The notes beneath the pieces were generated by a model. It was not told where the DNA came from. It did no database searches and saw nothing but the letters and a program-made list of their open reading frames with translations. Made by a program: the position numbers and the translations under genes. Source: Rhypophila decipiens (Eukaryota > Ascomycota > Sordariomycetes > Sordariales > Naviculisporaceae). From it: a stretch of 64,000 nucleotides of DNA. The stretch is from the NCBI GenBank assembly GCA_033297075.1, contig MU858156.1:1-64000 (forward strand), given 5' to 3'. Shown here piece after piece: positions 20,471 through 33,499 of this stretch (positions within the stretch are counted from its first letter, which is position 1; each line of letters begins with the position of its first letter).

Positions 20471-23400
20471 TTTTGCCTTGTTCTCGCAGAATTCACTTGT
20501 GAAATGGTTTTGTTTTGCGACGTGAGGTGGTCGTTGAAGTTTGAATTGGTGGTTGCTGTCGTCACTCGTTGATGTTGCGGCCTTGGATGGTGGGGTCTGG
20601 GCTGCTGCTGTTGTTAGAGGGCAAGGCTGCAAGCTCCGGTGGTGCACAGCTCCAGTTGTTCAGCAGCCCCTCAATCGATACCAATTTGGCAAGTGTGGCT
20701 TTGCGCCGTCTCGGCCCCACCCCGGCTAGACGGACTCCGATACCTGGCCCGCATCTTCCGTTTCTTCACCGATGTGGAGACCTTTGATTTCGGAGTCGGG
20801 GCTGGATTAAATGGTCGGACCGGAACAAATCTTTCTGGCCTCCCGGACATTAGAAACCTGATCACTATTTTCATAATTATTTCCCATACATAATGTCTCA
20901 TGACGATCCTGCTCAACTGGAATTACATGGCGCACTCTCGTCAGATATCTTGTATGATCATGATGTATCATCTACAGAGTACGAATATCATCACAAAGTT
21001 CTTGGCTATGACTAGGCAAGCCCAAGTACAATACAGGCAACCACGAGTAAGCCCGGAGTTTCCTCCGTAGCTGTCTGGTAACATCATTTTCGGGCAAGAT
21101 CTTCGGGCCAGTATCTATCTCGAGTACGATGTGGCATAGCATATCGTTGCAACATCATTTCCTCCGTCCCGCGGGCTGTGCTTGTCATGGAAAGACCACA
21201 GCCACAGTCACAGTCAGTCTATGCTCGTCGTATTGGTGAACCGAGAGCAAGCGCAGTCAGTTACTGGACACCAGAGACTAGACATGTTCGCTGTCGTCTT
21301 CCAGGCCAACTTCACAAGTCCGCATGGAACTCCCACTTTTCCCTGCATTACTGTATGTAGTACATAGACAAACGGTGGGCGTACAAAGTCTGGTTTGACA
21401 GCTCGACTGACATCCATGTGCCAACAGCCATAAGGTATTGAATCTTTTCGTGCTACTACTGTACGCCATGGTAGTAGTAACATAGCCAGTCCGTCAGTCA
21501 ACCTCGACGAGGAAGCCATTCTGTCTCGCTCAGACACGTTCATTCCTACGGAGAGCCCATCCTCCAACACCTAGTGTATGTCCCGTGCCCTTGCTACTGC
21601 GCATATGAGGTTGATGTCCTAGCAGAGTGTCGCTTACGGGTTACTTAAAAGTCGACTAGCAGGCTGACTGGCTTGGCTGGTGATCTTGGATCAAGTCGGT
21701 GGCCAAGAGCTGGCTACAGCTACCGAAGCCATTCCAGGTGCTGGACCTTGGAGTCAGGGATACTAGTGTAGGCACACCCTGTACACCACGGATCAAGGTA
21801 CCGGTAATGGTAACTGTATCCACGCGGCCAAGGAAGAAGAAAAAGAAAAAAGGCCCCGCCGTTCATCCAGTCTTCTGGAACACGGCGCGGCATGGGGAGC
21901 CAGGGCAACCCAGCGTGAGCCCCGGTCACCGGTCAATGGTGAAGAGAGAAAACTTTTTTCTCTTCTAGCGTTCCACGTTGAGACATATCGACATGGATCT
22001 AGACTATATACTACATTGTACCCCGTACACGGTGTATAGTCCTCTCAGGATTCATCTCCATCTCGATCGGTATCATGGATACGATGGTGTTGTGGTGAAA
22101 GGTGAATAGACAAGGACAGGGAGAGGGAAGGTTAGCTCTTGACGTCCACGACATCGTATTCATAACCCAAAAGAATATTCGTACATCTACTCCGTATGCT
22201 GGTCCTTGTAAAGTCTCTTCTAAATGATCATTCACCCAGCTCTTGCGATAGGCAATGGTGTCTCTGTCTGTCTCTGTCCGGTGATGACCGCAGACCCCAG
22301 TGACCCCATGGTTTGCGACCGAGCGTCTCGAACAACGAATGAGCACCAACTGACTATGATATGCCCTGGTGTCTGTGAGGAAATAGGCATCCATGCCGGT
22401 ACTCCTGAAAGGGTATCGAGATGGGAATATGCAAGAACCAAGGACCAAGGAAAGAGAGAAGGGCTGGCCTGTTGTGCTGAGGGAAAGTTGACGATTCGTA
22501 GCGACTTCGTAATCCGCACATGGCATTGATTCCACCCTTGTCGTTGGCAATGACAGGTACCAGGCGGTTGTGTCTGTGGTACCGGACGACCGGTAGGCGA
22601 GTAGCGTCGTGAAAAGCTCGTGATTCTCTTCACACGCTACCGGTATTCGCCTCGGAGCTCGGACAGCCACCCAGACAAGTCACAAACTACGTTGCTCACC
22701 ACCTGGCCTGTCCGGCTCATGATAAACGTGCAACAGAAACCCTTTGCTGGACTCACCTCACCTTGCCTGACCGAGAATGGATCAACCACGTTCTGGTACA
22801 CTAGCGCCGGCACCACCATCCCGGGCCCAGCGTCCGTGGGCGGACAGATTGCGTGGAAGCAAGGCTGTTGCTGTCAAGAGTGAGTCGTGAATGGTTGAGT
22901 CTAGTGAAGAGAGTGCATGCGCACCACGTGTTGGGCCAAGAGCATGGCAAGAAAGCAAGAGGAGGGAGAGAAAAACGTGGTTGACCCAATCGTTGTCCTT
23001 TCGCGTGGATTGGCAGCTAACCCGGCTGCCGGCTCAGGAGTTCCGAATGTTCCGAGGGGGCGTGGTGAATGAAGATGAAAAGTCATCACACCGTCCAACA
23101 GAGGACCGTGAAGGTGTGACGGGTCTGACGATGTTATTAGTGGCCCGATTCTTGAACCCGGTTGGTCTGCTCACCTTGGTGGGCCACGGGGACCTCACCA
23201 GGGTGAAACGAAAAGAAGGAGCAGAAGAAGTGGGTAACAACCGTCTGAGCGCAAGCCACACCGTTCCTTCCCCTGAACGAACCCAAGTTGGCCGCTGACT
23301 CAAGGCTTGGCAGAAGCGTGTGGCGCAAGGCTGTTTGTTTCTTCGCGTTTTCCATTCCTCTTCCTCAGCTTTTCCTTTTTCGGGAACCCTGTCGGCTTGG

Positions 23401-26400
23401 AAAGATTGAAGAAAAATGCATGGATTACCAAACAGGGTCAGGGGTAGATGTATCAATCGAACACCAGTTTGTTGAGGGTGGAGTGACGGCGTTCTTCTTC
23501 CCCGTTGACCGTGATGAAACGACCGGGATAGAAAATCTTTTCCCGTGATGATGGTGACGATGGTCCTCCTTCCGTTTGATACCGTAAGGGGCAGACGGTA
23601 TGGATGGAATAGATGAGAGGATCCGAGCGAAGAAAAAAGGACAGGATCGGATCATGAATAAACTTGGATCCCAAAAAATAAATCAATGGGGAGGTTGGGG
23701 ACATGAAGAAAAGAAATGCATCGCGTGGCAGCAACAGAAACGCGGTACAAAGACGGCAAGGTTGAAATTACCACACCTTCAAACCCCGTCCGTCAAATTT
23801 CGCGAACCGTCGCTTTTGTTTTAACCCCCTTACTTTTCCCCAGCTTTACCGGAACGTCGTTCCAAAAGGTAACCAAGCAACCGGCCACAGGAGAAAAGAA
23901 ACGGCTCGGCTCTTCAGAGGGTTGGAATTGAAGCAAATCCCCACAACTGTCATTTCAAACAAAATTCAATCGGTCCTGATGTTGCAGATCGTCAATGTGA
24001 CCTTTGCTTCAGAATTCCATGCGGCCAAATCGGGATTATGTCCTTCTCTCAAGTTGAGGCCGCTCACATCTCTTGGGTTTACAGCATCTGTTCGTTTGGC
24101 GACAAGTTGATATGTGTTCCTTCGATATGACTGAAAAGTCCAAGAGTGCCCCCAAACAGGAATCAGCAGAAATTTCCAACAAACAAAATTGAATTTGCAT
24201 GGGAAACCCAAAATGTGGGTTTTCTGCAAAGCGGAAAGGTTCCCCGGTCCCATGAGGCCTGTTTGCCGGTTTGGGCCCAGCATCAATTAGACAGGGGGCC
24301 CGGTTGAGTGGATGCAGCCCCATTTTGCTCTTTTTCTCTTCTCCTTCTGGCCTGCTTCTGCAGGAAACCTGCAGCAAGGCCAGCCGGCCGGGGGTGTGTG
24401 GTTCCCAAGGGCTCGAGCACCTGCGCGTGTCAGCAAGGATTCTTGACTCCATCGAAGCCTTCCAGAACAATTCTGGCAGTTGCACCGTGTAAAACTGTGT
24501 AAACTAATTTCACAGCTTGCCTGAGCGTTTGATTTCCTTCTCCACCTACGGGTTTGCTGCCCCTAGTCGCCGCACAGTGAGAAGTGCGAAATGAGGTGTG
24601 GATTGTAACGGAGGATCATTCCGTTATGTTGAAATCCGTCACGCCACGTCATTACAGGACGCGTTTGCATGTATTGTTGACGTGACCGAGGGCGAACAGT
24701 CACGTTTGTGTGTCTTGCTAGCTGGTTGAAACACGAGAAAGAAAGAAAAAAACGTCGGACGTTGATCGATTTCGGATCGCTGCCAATATCTCCGATATAC
24801 GTGTAAACGATTCATCGGGTGTTTTTTTATTTGAGCTGTAACCCGAAGCAGGCACTGAAGAAGCTGCGAGTGGTCGCAGGTACGAATTTCTCGCGATGAA
24901 AACCCTGCGTATGTACACGTACGGAGTAATGAGGCCAGGTGTCGTCGTCAGCGCTCATCAGTTTCAGGTTTTCGGCCTGGCAGATACCGCTACGGCCGTT
25001 TTGTCCGACCAAGCTGCCACTAAAGACGGCTCAACGGTTTTGCAGGACCGAATTCCATGTGGTTGGTTGCGACCAGACAGGGAGCCCAGCCTTGTTATGA
25101 ATGACACTCAGTCCATTTCCTGTGCCGGGTGAACCGTTGACCGGCTGTCCATCAGGATTCAAAGTACGGAGAAAGGACTGTGTTAGTTCCCACCCTAATC
25201 TTTGGGAAATATCTGGCCGTTACGCACTGCGCTCGCCTATCGTGAAATCGTGATGAGATTGGATCTCAAACTCAATCAAGAGGCTAACTGGAACGGAGAT
25301 GACTCGATGCCATTGCTTTGCTTGACCCAGCGCCGGGGATAGTGTAAGAAGATGGAGATAGCAGACCAGGGAGGAGAGGCTGCGACTGTCCCATGCGACC
25401 TCAACTCCATACCAGGACATGTGGAAGAATAAAAATGGAAGAATTGTGGCCTGATCTGATCAAATTTGAGTGGAAATGGTGAAATTTTGGCTTTTCGCGT
25501 TCGCACGTATGGGTATGGTATTATAAGCGGTTGACAGGTGCTCATATTTGACAGACATGTTGCTCCGACAAGATGTGAGACTGCATAAACCAGGCGCCGC
25601 ATGTCATGGGGAAGTGAGCGATTATGGTTCGGCAGGCCGCAGGCCATCACCATAGATCCAGCCATAACACGTCCATTATCAATGAAAGTTGCAGGCAATA
25701 ACCTTGGTAGAAAGAGACCGTTGAGAGGAACTTGGTCAGTACAAAGTGTTCGAGTTGGCTGAAAAGCAAAGGCCCTGTCCTGGTCGTCGCTGTTCCAGTT
25801 CTTTTTGACAGGCCGCGATCTGCTGGATCCTGGGCACCTTTGTGAGTCCGGATGAGCGTGATGGACCATGATCGGTCCACTATCTGTGTGAATATTGGGT
25901 GAATGTTTCTTCCCCGTCACATGATGCAGCACCAATGCATCGTGTTCCAGGGCGGCGACACATCACCATCGGCCGGGTTTGTCCTGGTTCTGGGCCTGTC
26001 TTGTCTCTGCTGTCACTGCTGTGCGTTTAAGCCTGTGAGTGGCTGGTCGCGGAGGAATAGGAGCCATTCCTGAGCCGCCCGCCCCGTCGATCAATGAGGC
26101 GGGAATTGAATCACAAGGACACACGACGGTTGGCGCTGTTGTTCCAGAGTGTTCAGCTATAAAGCCAAGGCAAAATGTACTGGCAAAGGTGTGATATTTG
26201 GGAGATGGATCGTTGGCAATTCTCCATCGGGCGCGATATCCGTAAAGCCCGTTAGCTTGGTATTAGGCACAATGCGTAATTGTCGCAACTTGATAGACAA
26301 ATCACTGATGTCGGCTTGTGCTTGAAACGGGCGCTAGGAAGTCTTGTGAGCATTTTGGGCAAGAGGCAAAATGAACAGAAACGAGAGAACAAAAGACAGC

Positions 26401-29400
26401 CGAAATGGCAGGTCGAGAAGGTTTGACGTCAATGATCAGGGAGGAAACAGCAAGCGATTGTGAAAAAAAGACGCAAATTTGCTCCTGTTTCAAGGGAAGG
26501 AGCTTTGGGCATTTTCATGTTGCCCGGGATGTTTGTGCAAAGTATTTTTCTGATCACACTTGTGATAGGAAGGAACCAGTTGCTCCCTCTGATTCTTCTG
26601 CCAGTAGCCAGTGGTCACAGATTGGAGAGGTTTTCTTTCTCTTCACAAACAGGGTTCGGGGTTGAAGCAATCATGGCTTCTCGCGTTGTAGAGGGTAATG
26701 TACATGTACAGAGTAGTGTACTGTACGGGAGGTACAATACACGTTCTATCGGTGGAGCTGTCGTACTCCCCTGTTCGGAGTGTTCTCAGACGCTAATGCA
26801 GGTACCGTTCACCTTCCCTCTCGGCCGCCAACCCGCGGGCATGGTTCTTCCCTGCAGGATAGCAACGCGCAGATCAGCCATCTCGGACGAGTTCGAACTT
26901 TTCAGGTGGCCTCGCACTAAACGCTGGAGCACAGGGTAACGGAGGTATCCGAGACTTTGGACCGGTGTAACTCGTATTGGTTCTCCGTATCGGTACACTA
27001 TACGCCTCCCATCCTCGGTCCCTACGTCCGGCCAGCTGAGCAAGGGAGCTGCTGTAGAACAAAATGGGTTGCTTGTTGCTGTGGATTCGCAGACTAATTG
27101 CTGCCCGAATCTATGGATACAAGACTCATCATTTGATGGCCTCTCTTGAGGCGTAACATGCAATAAAAGTTCGGTGATGATTGTGCTCATCTTGGACCCT
27201 CATACTGCGTAATCCGAGCCCACGGTGATGTACTCCATACGAATACTGTACTGGAATCCGTTTCGCACCATGCCGTTCCATGCACAAAACGAGGCTGTTG
27301 GGGGCCTAAAATTGGAAAGGCTCGGGATGCTCAAGTGGCTCAACAGTCCCATATTGAGAGACTGCTCGACCCGCCTCACACGAAGGCATGAGGAAAACAC
27401 ACGGTTCTCAGCTCCAATCGTTTCCTTGATCGCATCGTGTACGATAGCGGCGGGGTCTTGCGGCAGTGGCTCCACGCCACGTGCTGGCCACACACTCCAT
27501 GCCATAACCCCTCCAAGCTCCTATTTGAGCGGCCAAGTATCCGACCCTCTACTCTGGCACCACGTCGACCGTCCAAACGCCTTTTCGCACTTTCAAAATT
27601 ATGACTGCATTAACAGCAAGCGAGGCGTGCGCTTATACAGATATGCTATGGCTAGCACCGAACTCTGAACGGAGACGGCACTTGTTTGGTTTCGAAAACG
27701 TTGCTTTCATATCTTCAGCCTTCCAGCTGAAGGAAGGTCCCACGTTCTTCAGGCCCATATCATCGGTCTGGTATCCATCCATCGGGACTGGTTGAGCTGC
27801 AAAAGCTGTGCTCGTGTGTAATCGGCCCATTCTCTGTGCCAAATATTTTGTTTGAGCTGGTGCCGGCGTGCCTTAGGACTGCAAGGTGCTTAACGATACC
27901 GAGTATAGTCTTGCGTCTCTCGGGTCCCTGAGTCGATATACTTGGTCGTCGATGTCCTGTATCACAGACAGCCTCTCCCCACCCCTCTGACTTCCAAGCC
28001 TTATTTCTTTCTTACATGACGCGTTGGTAGATCAGGTACTGTGCATGCAGGCTGACAACCTCTGGGGATCTAATCTAAGTGGCCCCAACCTTCAGTGGAC
28101 GAGTTGCATGATGTCACCCATCTTTGTTTTTGTTCCTGCTTACGATTAGGCGATCCATAAGGCAAACTTGTGTTGTGTATGGTGCACAGAACCTGATGGT
28201 CGGAGGTAAGGTTTTCTCATTCACACCTTGCACAGCAGCACCTATTTCGAGGTGGGTGTACCACATCGATAGAGTAGGCCTTTTGAATATCGATTGCGTA
28301 GAATACGATGAGGGGCGACACATGTGCTTCCTCGCCCTTGCAGCTACTGACAACTGGTCACTGTCACTGTGGTCCTGTTTGACCTCAGGTATCACTTTGA
28401 CTCGGACACTTTTGACGGATTGTGGGGGTGGGCGTCGAGGGGCTCTTGGGGCTTGATATGTCCATTTCTTCCATGCCTCCTGGTAAAGAGCAAGTTTTGA
28501 TAGAGGGCCGCGAGAGTAGTATCAGAGCCTTTAGGGGGGCTGGAGTAGGAAATCTATAAGCATCGAAAGCTTCTAGAATCGGTGTCCTGCAGGGGAAGTG
28601 ATGTAATCAGTAGTCAGAGATGCTCGGGATTGACAAAGCAAATGAGTGTCTGTCATCGCATAACCCTCCCGTGCTCCATGAGTCGATGAAGGCCCTGACC
28701 AGCAGATAACAGATCCAATAAAGCAATGCACGATCCAGGTCGATGCTGTTGACCAACTGGTTAAGCTTAGTTCCTTGAGTGTCTGTTTCAAACAAACTCC
28801 TGCACTCGGCGGGTGCTTGCTTTCCATAAACACGAAATCCGAGAGAAGTCTTGCTGATAGCTTCTCCATACGTGACTTGCCAGTGCTATATTGAGGTCAT
28901 GTTTCGGGAAGGGTCTAGTAGCCTTCGGAGTAAGCGCATATATATTGTATCGCGCATGGTGTCATGCATGCGGGCTGAGATGGGAAGCCATCACGAGATC
29001 CCCCGTCGCGTAATTCAGGACGAGGCATAGGCTCGTGGGCGACCAGTTCGGGGAGCGTGCGATCTATCACCATGTTCCCTTGTCGCACCGCATCTTAAAT
29101 GTTGCTGCGGACCCGGGGGAGGACATTCGTCCGACCATGTTGGAGGCACGAGCCTCGACTGGCAGCCACTCCTTTAAAGCAGATCATTCCCCGGGGAACA
29201 CCAGACAAGATACCAAAACATGCGTAAACCACGCCATGCCCGCTGGCAGCCAGCTTCCGAGAGGAGCCTGCTGTACACAGAAGCAACCCGACCGACCTGA
29301 CCTAGGTTCGGCGATCGTCCGTCTTGATACTTTTACGCGACATCTCCCGTGCTGAGCGAGAGCTCACCATAGTTGTGTCCGACTTGGCATACGCAATCTG

Positions 29401-32400
29401 AAAACGAAACTGCCTTTCTTGTTGCTGTGCAGGCCGCCATATCTGTGTTGGGCAGCAGTACTTGAAGGACTTCCACTTTCTTCCCTGCCCGAAGTGTTGT
29501 TATCTCATCAAGATGTCTAGTCTTGACCCAGCTCTAAAGTGGTTGCATATCATGGCTCTAGGGCTTTGCCCCTTTTTGACACCTCCTGCTGGATTGGCTT
29601 TAGCTCCAGATGTTCCACAAATCGGCTGCTCGCTAGCAGATGAAACAGTCTTACGCTACGGAGGAGCAGCTTGGGATCGACTCCCCAAAATTAGCCCCCG
29701 CTCCCTCGGCAATGGGCGCCGCGCTGCTAGCGTCTCTTGCTGCATACGACCCCGGAAGCGGGAACCCAGATTGCAAGCCGATCTTGTTGTCATTTGATCT
29801 CAGCAACGAGATGATACAGGAGATGCATCTCCCGGTCCCGGACATGCTCCGGCTACTGGCTTCCCTTTGCCAACGGCGAGAAAGGTAACGAGGTGATGCT
29901 GGAATACGACATCTGTCGAGGGCTCGTAGCTAGAAAAGCCCCGAAACGGAATCTTATGTGACGGCCATGCTGATCGCCGAGTGTCTCCGTTTTCACAGTG
30001 CGGAATGTTGACCATTTCGACATCATGTAACCCAAACGATCAACGTTCTGGCGGATGTGTCATCCTTCCGTTCGGACCGCGCCGACGTCAACTGCTCACA
30101 CATGCATCGCCGTGTTCAGCCGGCTTCCCTTGCTGACATCAGGCAGATATATAGAGAATAAGGCAAATGTCCATGTTGAGTCGTCGCCGGGCTTGCAACC
30201 TAGCTGATCGGCTGCCACAGCCTCTGTCTCTGCCCATATACTACGGCCACGGCCGTCCAGCTGAGTCATCTGTCATTTTTCAACAAGGTCAGGGCCTGAT
30301 TTTCATGCGACGGAAAAGTTCCGCCCGGCCCGGTGCTGATGGTAGGAGTCACGGGAAACGCATAACTGAAGGTACTCTTGGGCGTCGGAAGTGGTCAAAG
30401 TGAAAGGCTCACAGGCCAGCAAAATGCACCGCCTATCATAGCGCCCTCCCAGATGCAACTGTTGCACGATGCAGGCACATCGAAACCCCGGGGCCGTTCT
30501 GCTGGTGCCCAGATCTCATAGTCCAACCAGGGATGCGTCAAATGGCAGCCCGACATGATCGGGCAGAATGCCAGGATGCAAAGCATGTAGCCACGCCCGG
30601 GTTTGGAAAAAGAATTAGTGTACGATGAGATGGGTTTCCTCGCGAATCTCGAAATACGTATATCGGGCTCTTGACTGTTAATTAGTCTAATAAGTGACGG
30701 TTGAGATAAGGCCCGATAGAAGACGACATGGACCGTTTGGGCTGTTGGATCAATAGCCTGATGAAGGAGTTGTTTCCTCTCGTGACTTGTGTTACCCCGT
30801 TGAACAAGATAAACGAGATCGGGAATTTATGTGGTGCCAGTTTGTGACGGCCATTCGTTTGCATACTGGAAGGCTATGTTTGGCTGAACGTTTTTGGCTT
30901 GCGCAGATCAAGCCCACGATCTTGAGCCAAGGCCTGGAGAAAATCACCAGATTTGAGTCGAGGGGAAACGTGGACGCAGAGTTCGCCAACAGCGACAAAT
31001 CGCAGCTTCGCTATCGAAATGGACTAAGAATAGGAAAATATCTGACGCAGTGCCACGCAGCCCGAACAGGCGCATACAAGTCTGCACCTCCCGGGCGGTC
31101 ACCAATACCTGCATCCCGGCGAGTAACATAGGTTGAGAGAGTATATCGGATGTTTAGGTACGGAGTAGGCCGGGGCACTTTGTGTCGATAACTCGCTCGG
31201 CTGTATGTATCTGATCCATTTTGTGATCCACAACAAGGTGGTGACAGCATCCGATAATAATGGCTTCGGCAATGACATGGTGCCGAGTGGAAAAGAGGTC
31301 GTAACAGAGTTGGCGCTCGTTGATAGAGGTATGGGACTGATCCGTATGCAAAGTGTGAGATAGTGCAGATAATACTTACGCAGGCATTCCTAAAACCATG
31401 CAAAGTTCATTGACTTTGAGGATGGCCCGGGCTTGTGTTTGTTGATGCTGTGGTGATTTCGGAAGCCGATCCATATAAGGGAGAAGATGGGAGAGAAAGA
31501 TCGGACGCAGCTCATCATTCATGATTGGTCAAATAGGCATCACTGATCCGGGGACAAGGAAGGAGATATGGATGATTCATGAACATGTTGATGCATCACT
31601 TTCGCAAGCAGGTACGAGTTACGAAAAAAAAGGTCCTAGGGAAGGAACCTCCAGCTTGAAATGGGGTTTAAGCCACACGGCAAGCCTCACCACCCACACC
31701 GGCCGCACCCATGAGGGCATGCCTGATTCCTGATCTGCGACGATCAAAACCACATCTTCTTTCTTGGGCCGGCGCCAAGACTTGAGAATCATCTCAAACG
31801 CAAAAGTTATTGAATCTCACAAATAATCCTCCGCCACTATGCAGACCGGCCACGCCAGTGCAGTCGATCCCGTCCCATCTCCCGTCCTTGCCGTACACTA
31901 CGGGCGGGAATACATCAGACAGATCAACTGCAATAGCTGCAACCTTTCGCTACAAACACGACGCCGTCTCGCTGCGTGTGGCTCATGATGTCGTGCAGGG
32001 CTAATCACCCCAACAGAAGCACAGAATGGAAAAGAAAGAGAGAAAAAACCCATGAAATTTGAAAATATTGGTTCGTGTGGCTTTCCCTCCATTTTCTTTC
32101 TCTCCTATCCGTACCTTTTCCTGCTCTTGTTGGGTTTGACGTTTTCCTGCCATTTTTAGTGTCCGGAGAGACATTACGACTTGGCCCCAGCATCAACACA
32201 CCCATAAAAAAAAGTCTGCAGTGTCGTCTCTGGTTCCTGGATCCAAGCTTCCGTGTTCCCCTACTAGGCAGTCAGGATGACCCTGAGGTTACCGTACCGG
32301 CCGTGTCCCAGAAAGCGCACCCGATGAGCCGGGTAGTGTCACCACCATCCGTAAAGCACACCCCAGTGAACCGTGAAGCGGAAAGAAAAATTTTGTTCCT

Positions 32401-33499
32401 CTGTTCGCGCACCCTCTGCCGCGACATTGTCATTTTACTTCGGATGGGCAATCAAGCAATTGGAGAAGCTCTTTTTACGCTCAGGTGGTTGCGCAAAGAG
32501 TCTGTTGTCCCCGATCAATGTTCCCAGACCCCAAATCGGTACGGCAAGAGAGCGACCATACGGGCGTTTGCTCTGCTAACCCGTACCTATTTCGATCCCT
32601 CATCCTGCGTTCATGGATTCGCCAACCGGCTGGCCAGGAGAAACCATCTGTGACCGGACGCCGATCCGGCGATGAGCGACGGTGAGCGTGACGGGATTGA
32701 GGTATCAGCTTAGCCGTGAACACACGGATGCCCCCATCAGCATCAGCATCAGCCTCCCCGAGCTGAAAGCTAGGCGAACCCGGATGTCACAGCGAACAGC
32801 AGCGTCGAACAGATGAGCAAGATATCCACTGCGGCAGGATTCTCGGACAAAGAAACACGTTTTCTCCACAAGCTTATCCTGCAGCCCTTTTCCTTGAGGC
32901 AATCAAATCGGTGTGAATATGACAGCCTAAGGACGGGAAAATACGGAGTGCAAGATGATGCTTCTCAACCGCAGGTTTACATGGACTGTACTGCGTCGCC
33001 CCAGGCAGTAACAATTCCAGGACCTGCACCACCACGGTGAGAGGACACGCAAATTACATTCCCCAAAAGCGTGGCTTGGAGCACGTCCGTGGCTTGGGTA
33101 CCGTCCGAATGGCACAGTGTGCAGGCTCACCTCATCCGTTTCTCGACCCCTGTATTCAGTACATGGAAAGGCGTTCAATCCCTTGGCTCCGTCTTGACCG
33201 TGAACCATTGCTTGTGGCTCTAGCAAGGAACCCCTGACCCAGCCAAAACCCACCGAGGACGTACCGCCGGGTCTTGAAATGGAAGACCCCCGGTTCCCAA
33301 CTGAGCGAGCTTGGCCCTGTTAATTACGGTTTTTTTCTTTTGCTGGCCCCTTGCCCAGGTGCTTTTGTGTACTGTTACGGTACGGAGACAGAGGTACGTA
33401 CCATGTACCGTGGACTCGTAACGGGACAGGGAGTGCACGCGAGACAACGCCATGGGGCCGCAGGTACAAGCTCCGTAAAGTACATGGTTGCTTGGTAGC
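20471..33499. other. Coding desert, first part (about 13 kb)
   Basis: No open frame here shows family likeness, sustained codon bias or a coherent exon series; the longest (219 codons at 22011-22670 and 25276-25935, both minus) read as chance frames. The composition looks mixed, not the AT-rich pattern of RIP. Short GTAC-rich patches occur (for example 26.70-26.75 and 33.36-33.43 kb), and TACGGAGTA-type words near 22.19, 24.92, 31.16 and 32.94 kb. No tRNA or 5S gene was recognised. The first few hundred bases are the ARPC5 promoter. Confidence 0.6.

Noticed and set aside
22011..22670. 219-codon minus-strand frame
   Set aside because: No codon bias, no hydrophobic or motif pattern, no promoter or splice context; overlaps other equally long chance frames.
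25276..25935. 219-codon minus-strand frame
   Set aside because: Same reasons as the frame at 22011; reads as chance.
29640..29888. Frame with KPILLSFDLSNEMIQEM, faintly like an F-box-associated repeat
   Set aside because: Similarity covers about 20 residues only, with no supporting sequence on either side.
32075..32653. 192-codon plus-strand frame with a hydrophobic start
   Set aside because: The apparent signal-like start comes from a CT-rich stretch; the remainder has no codon bias.
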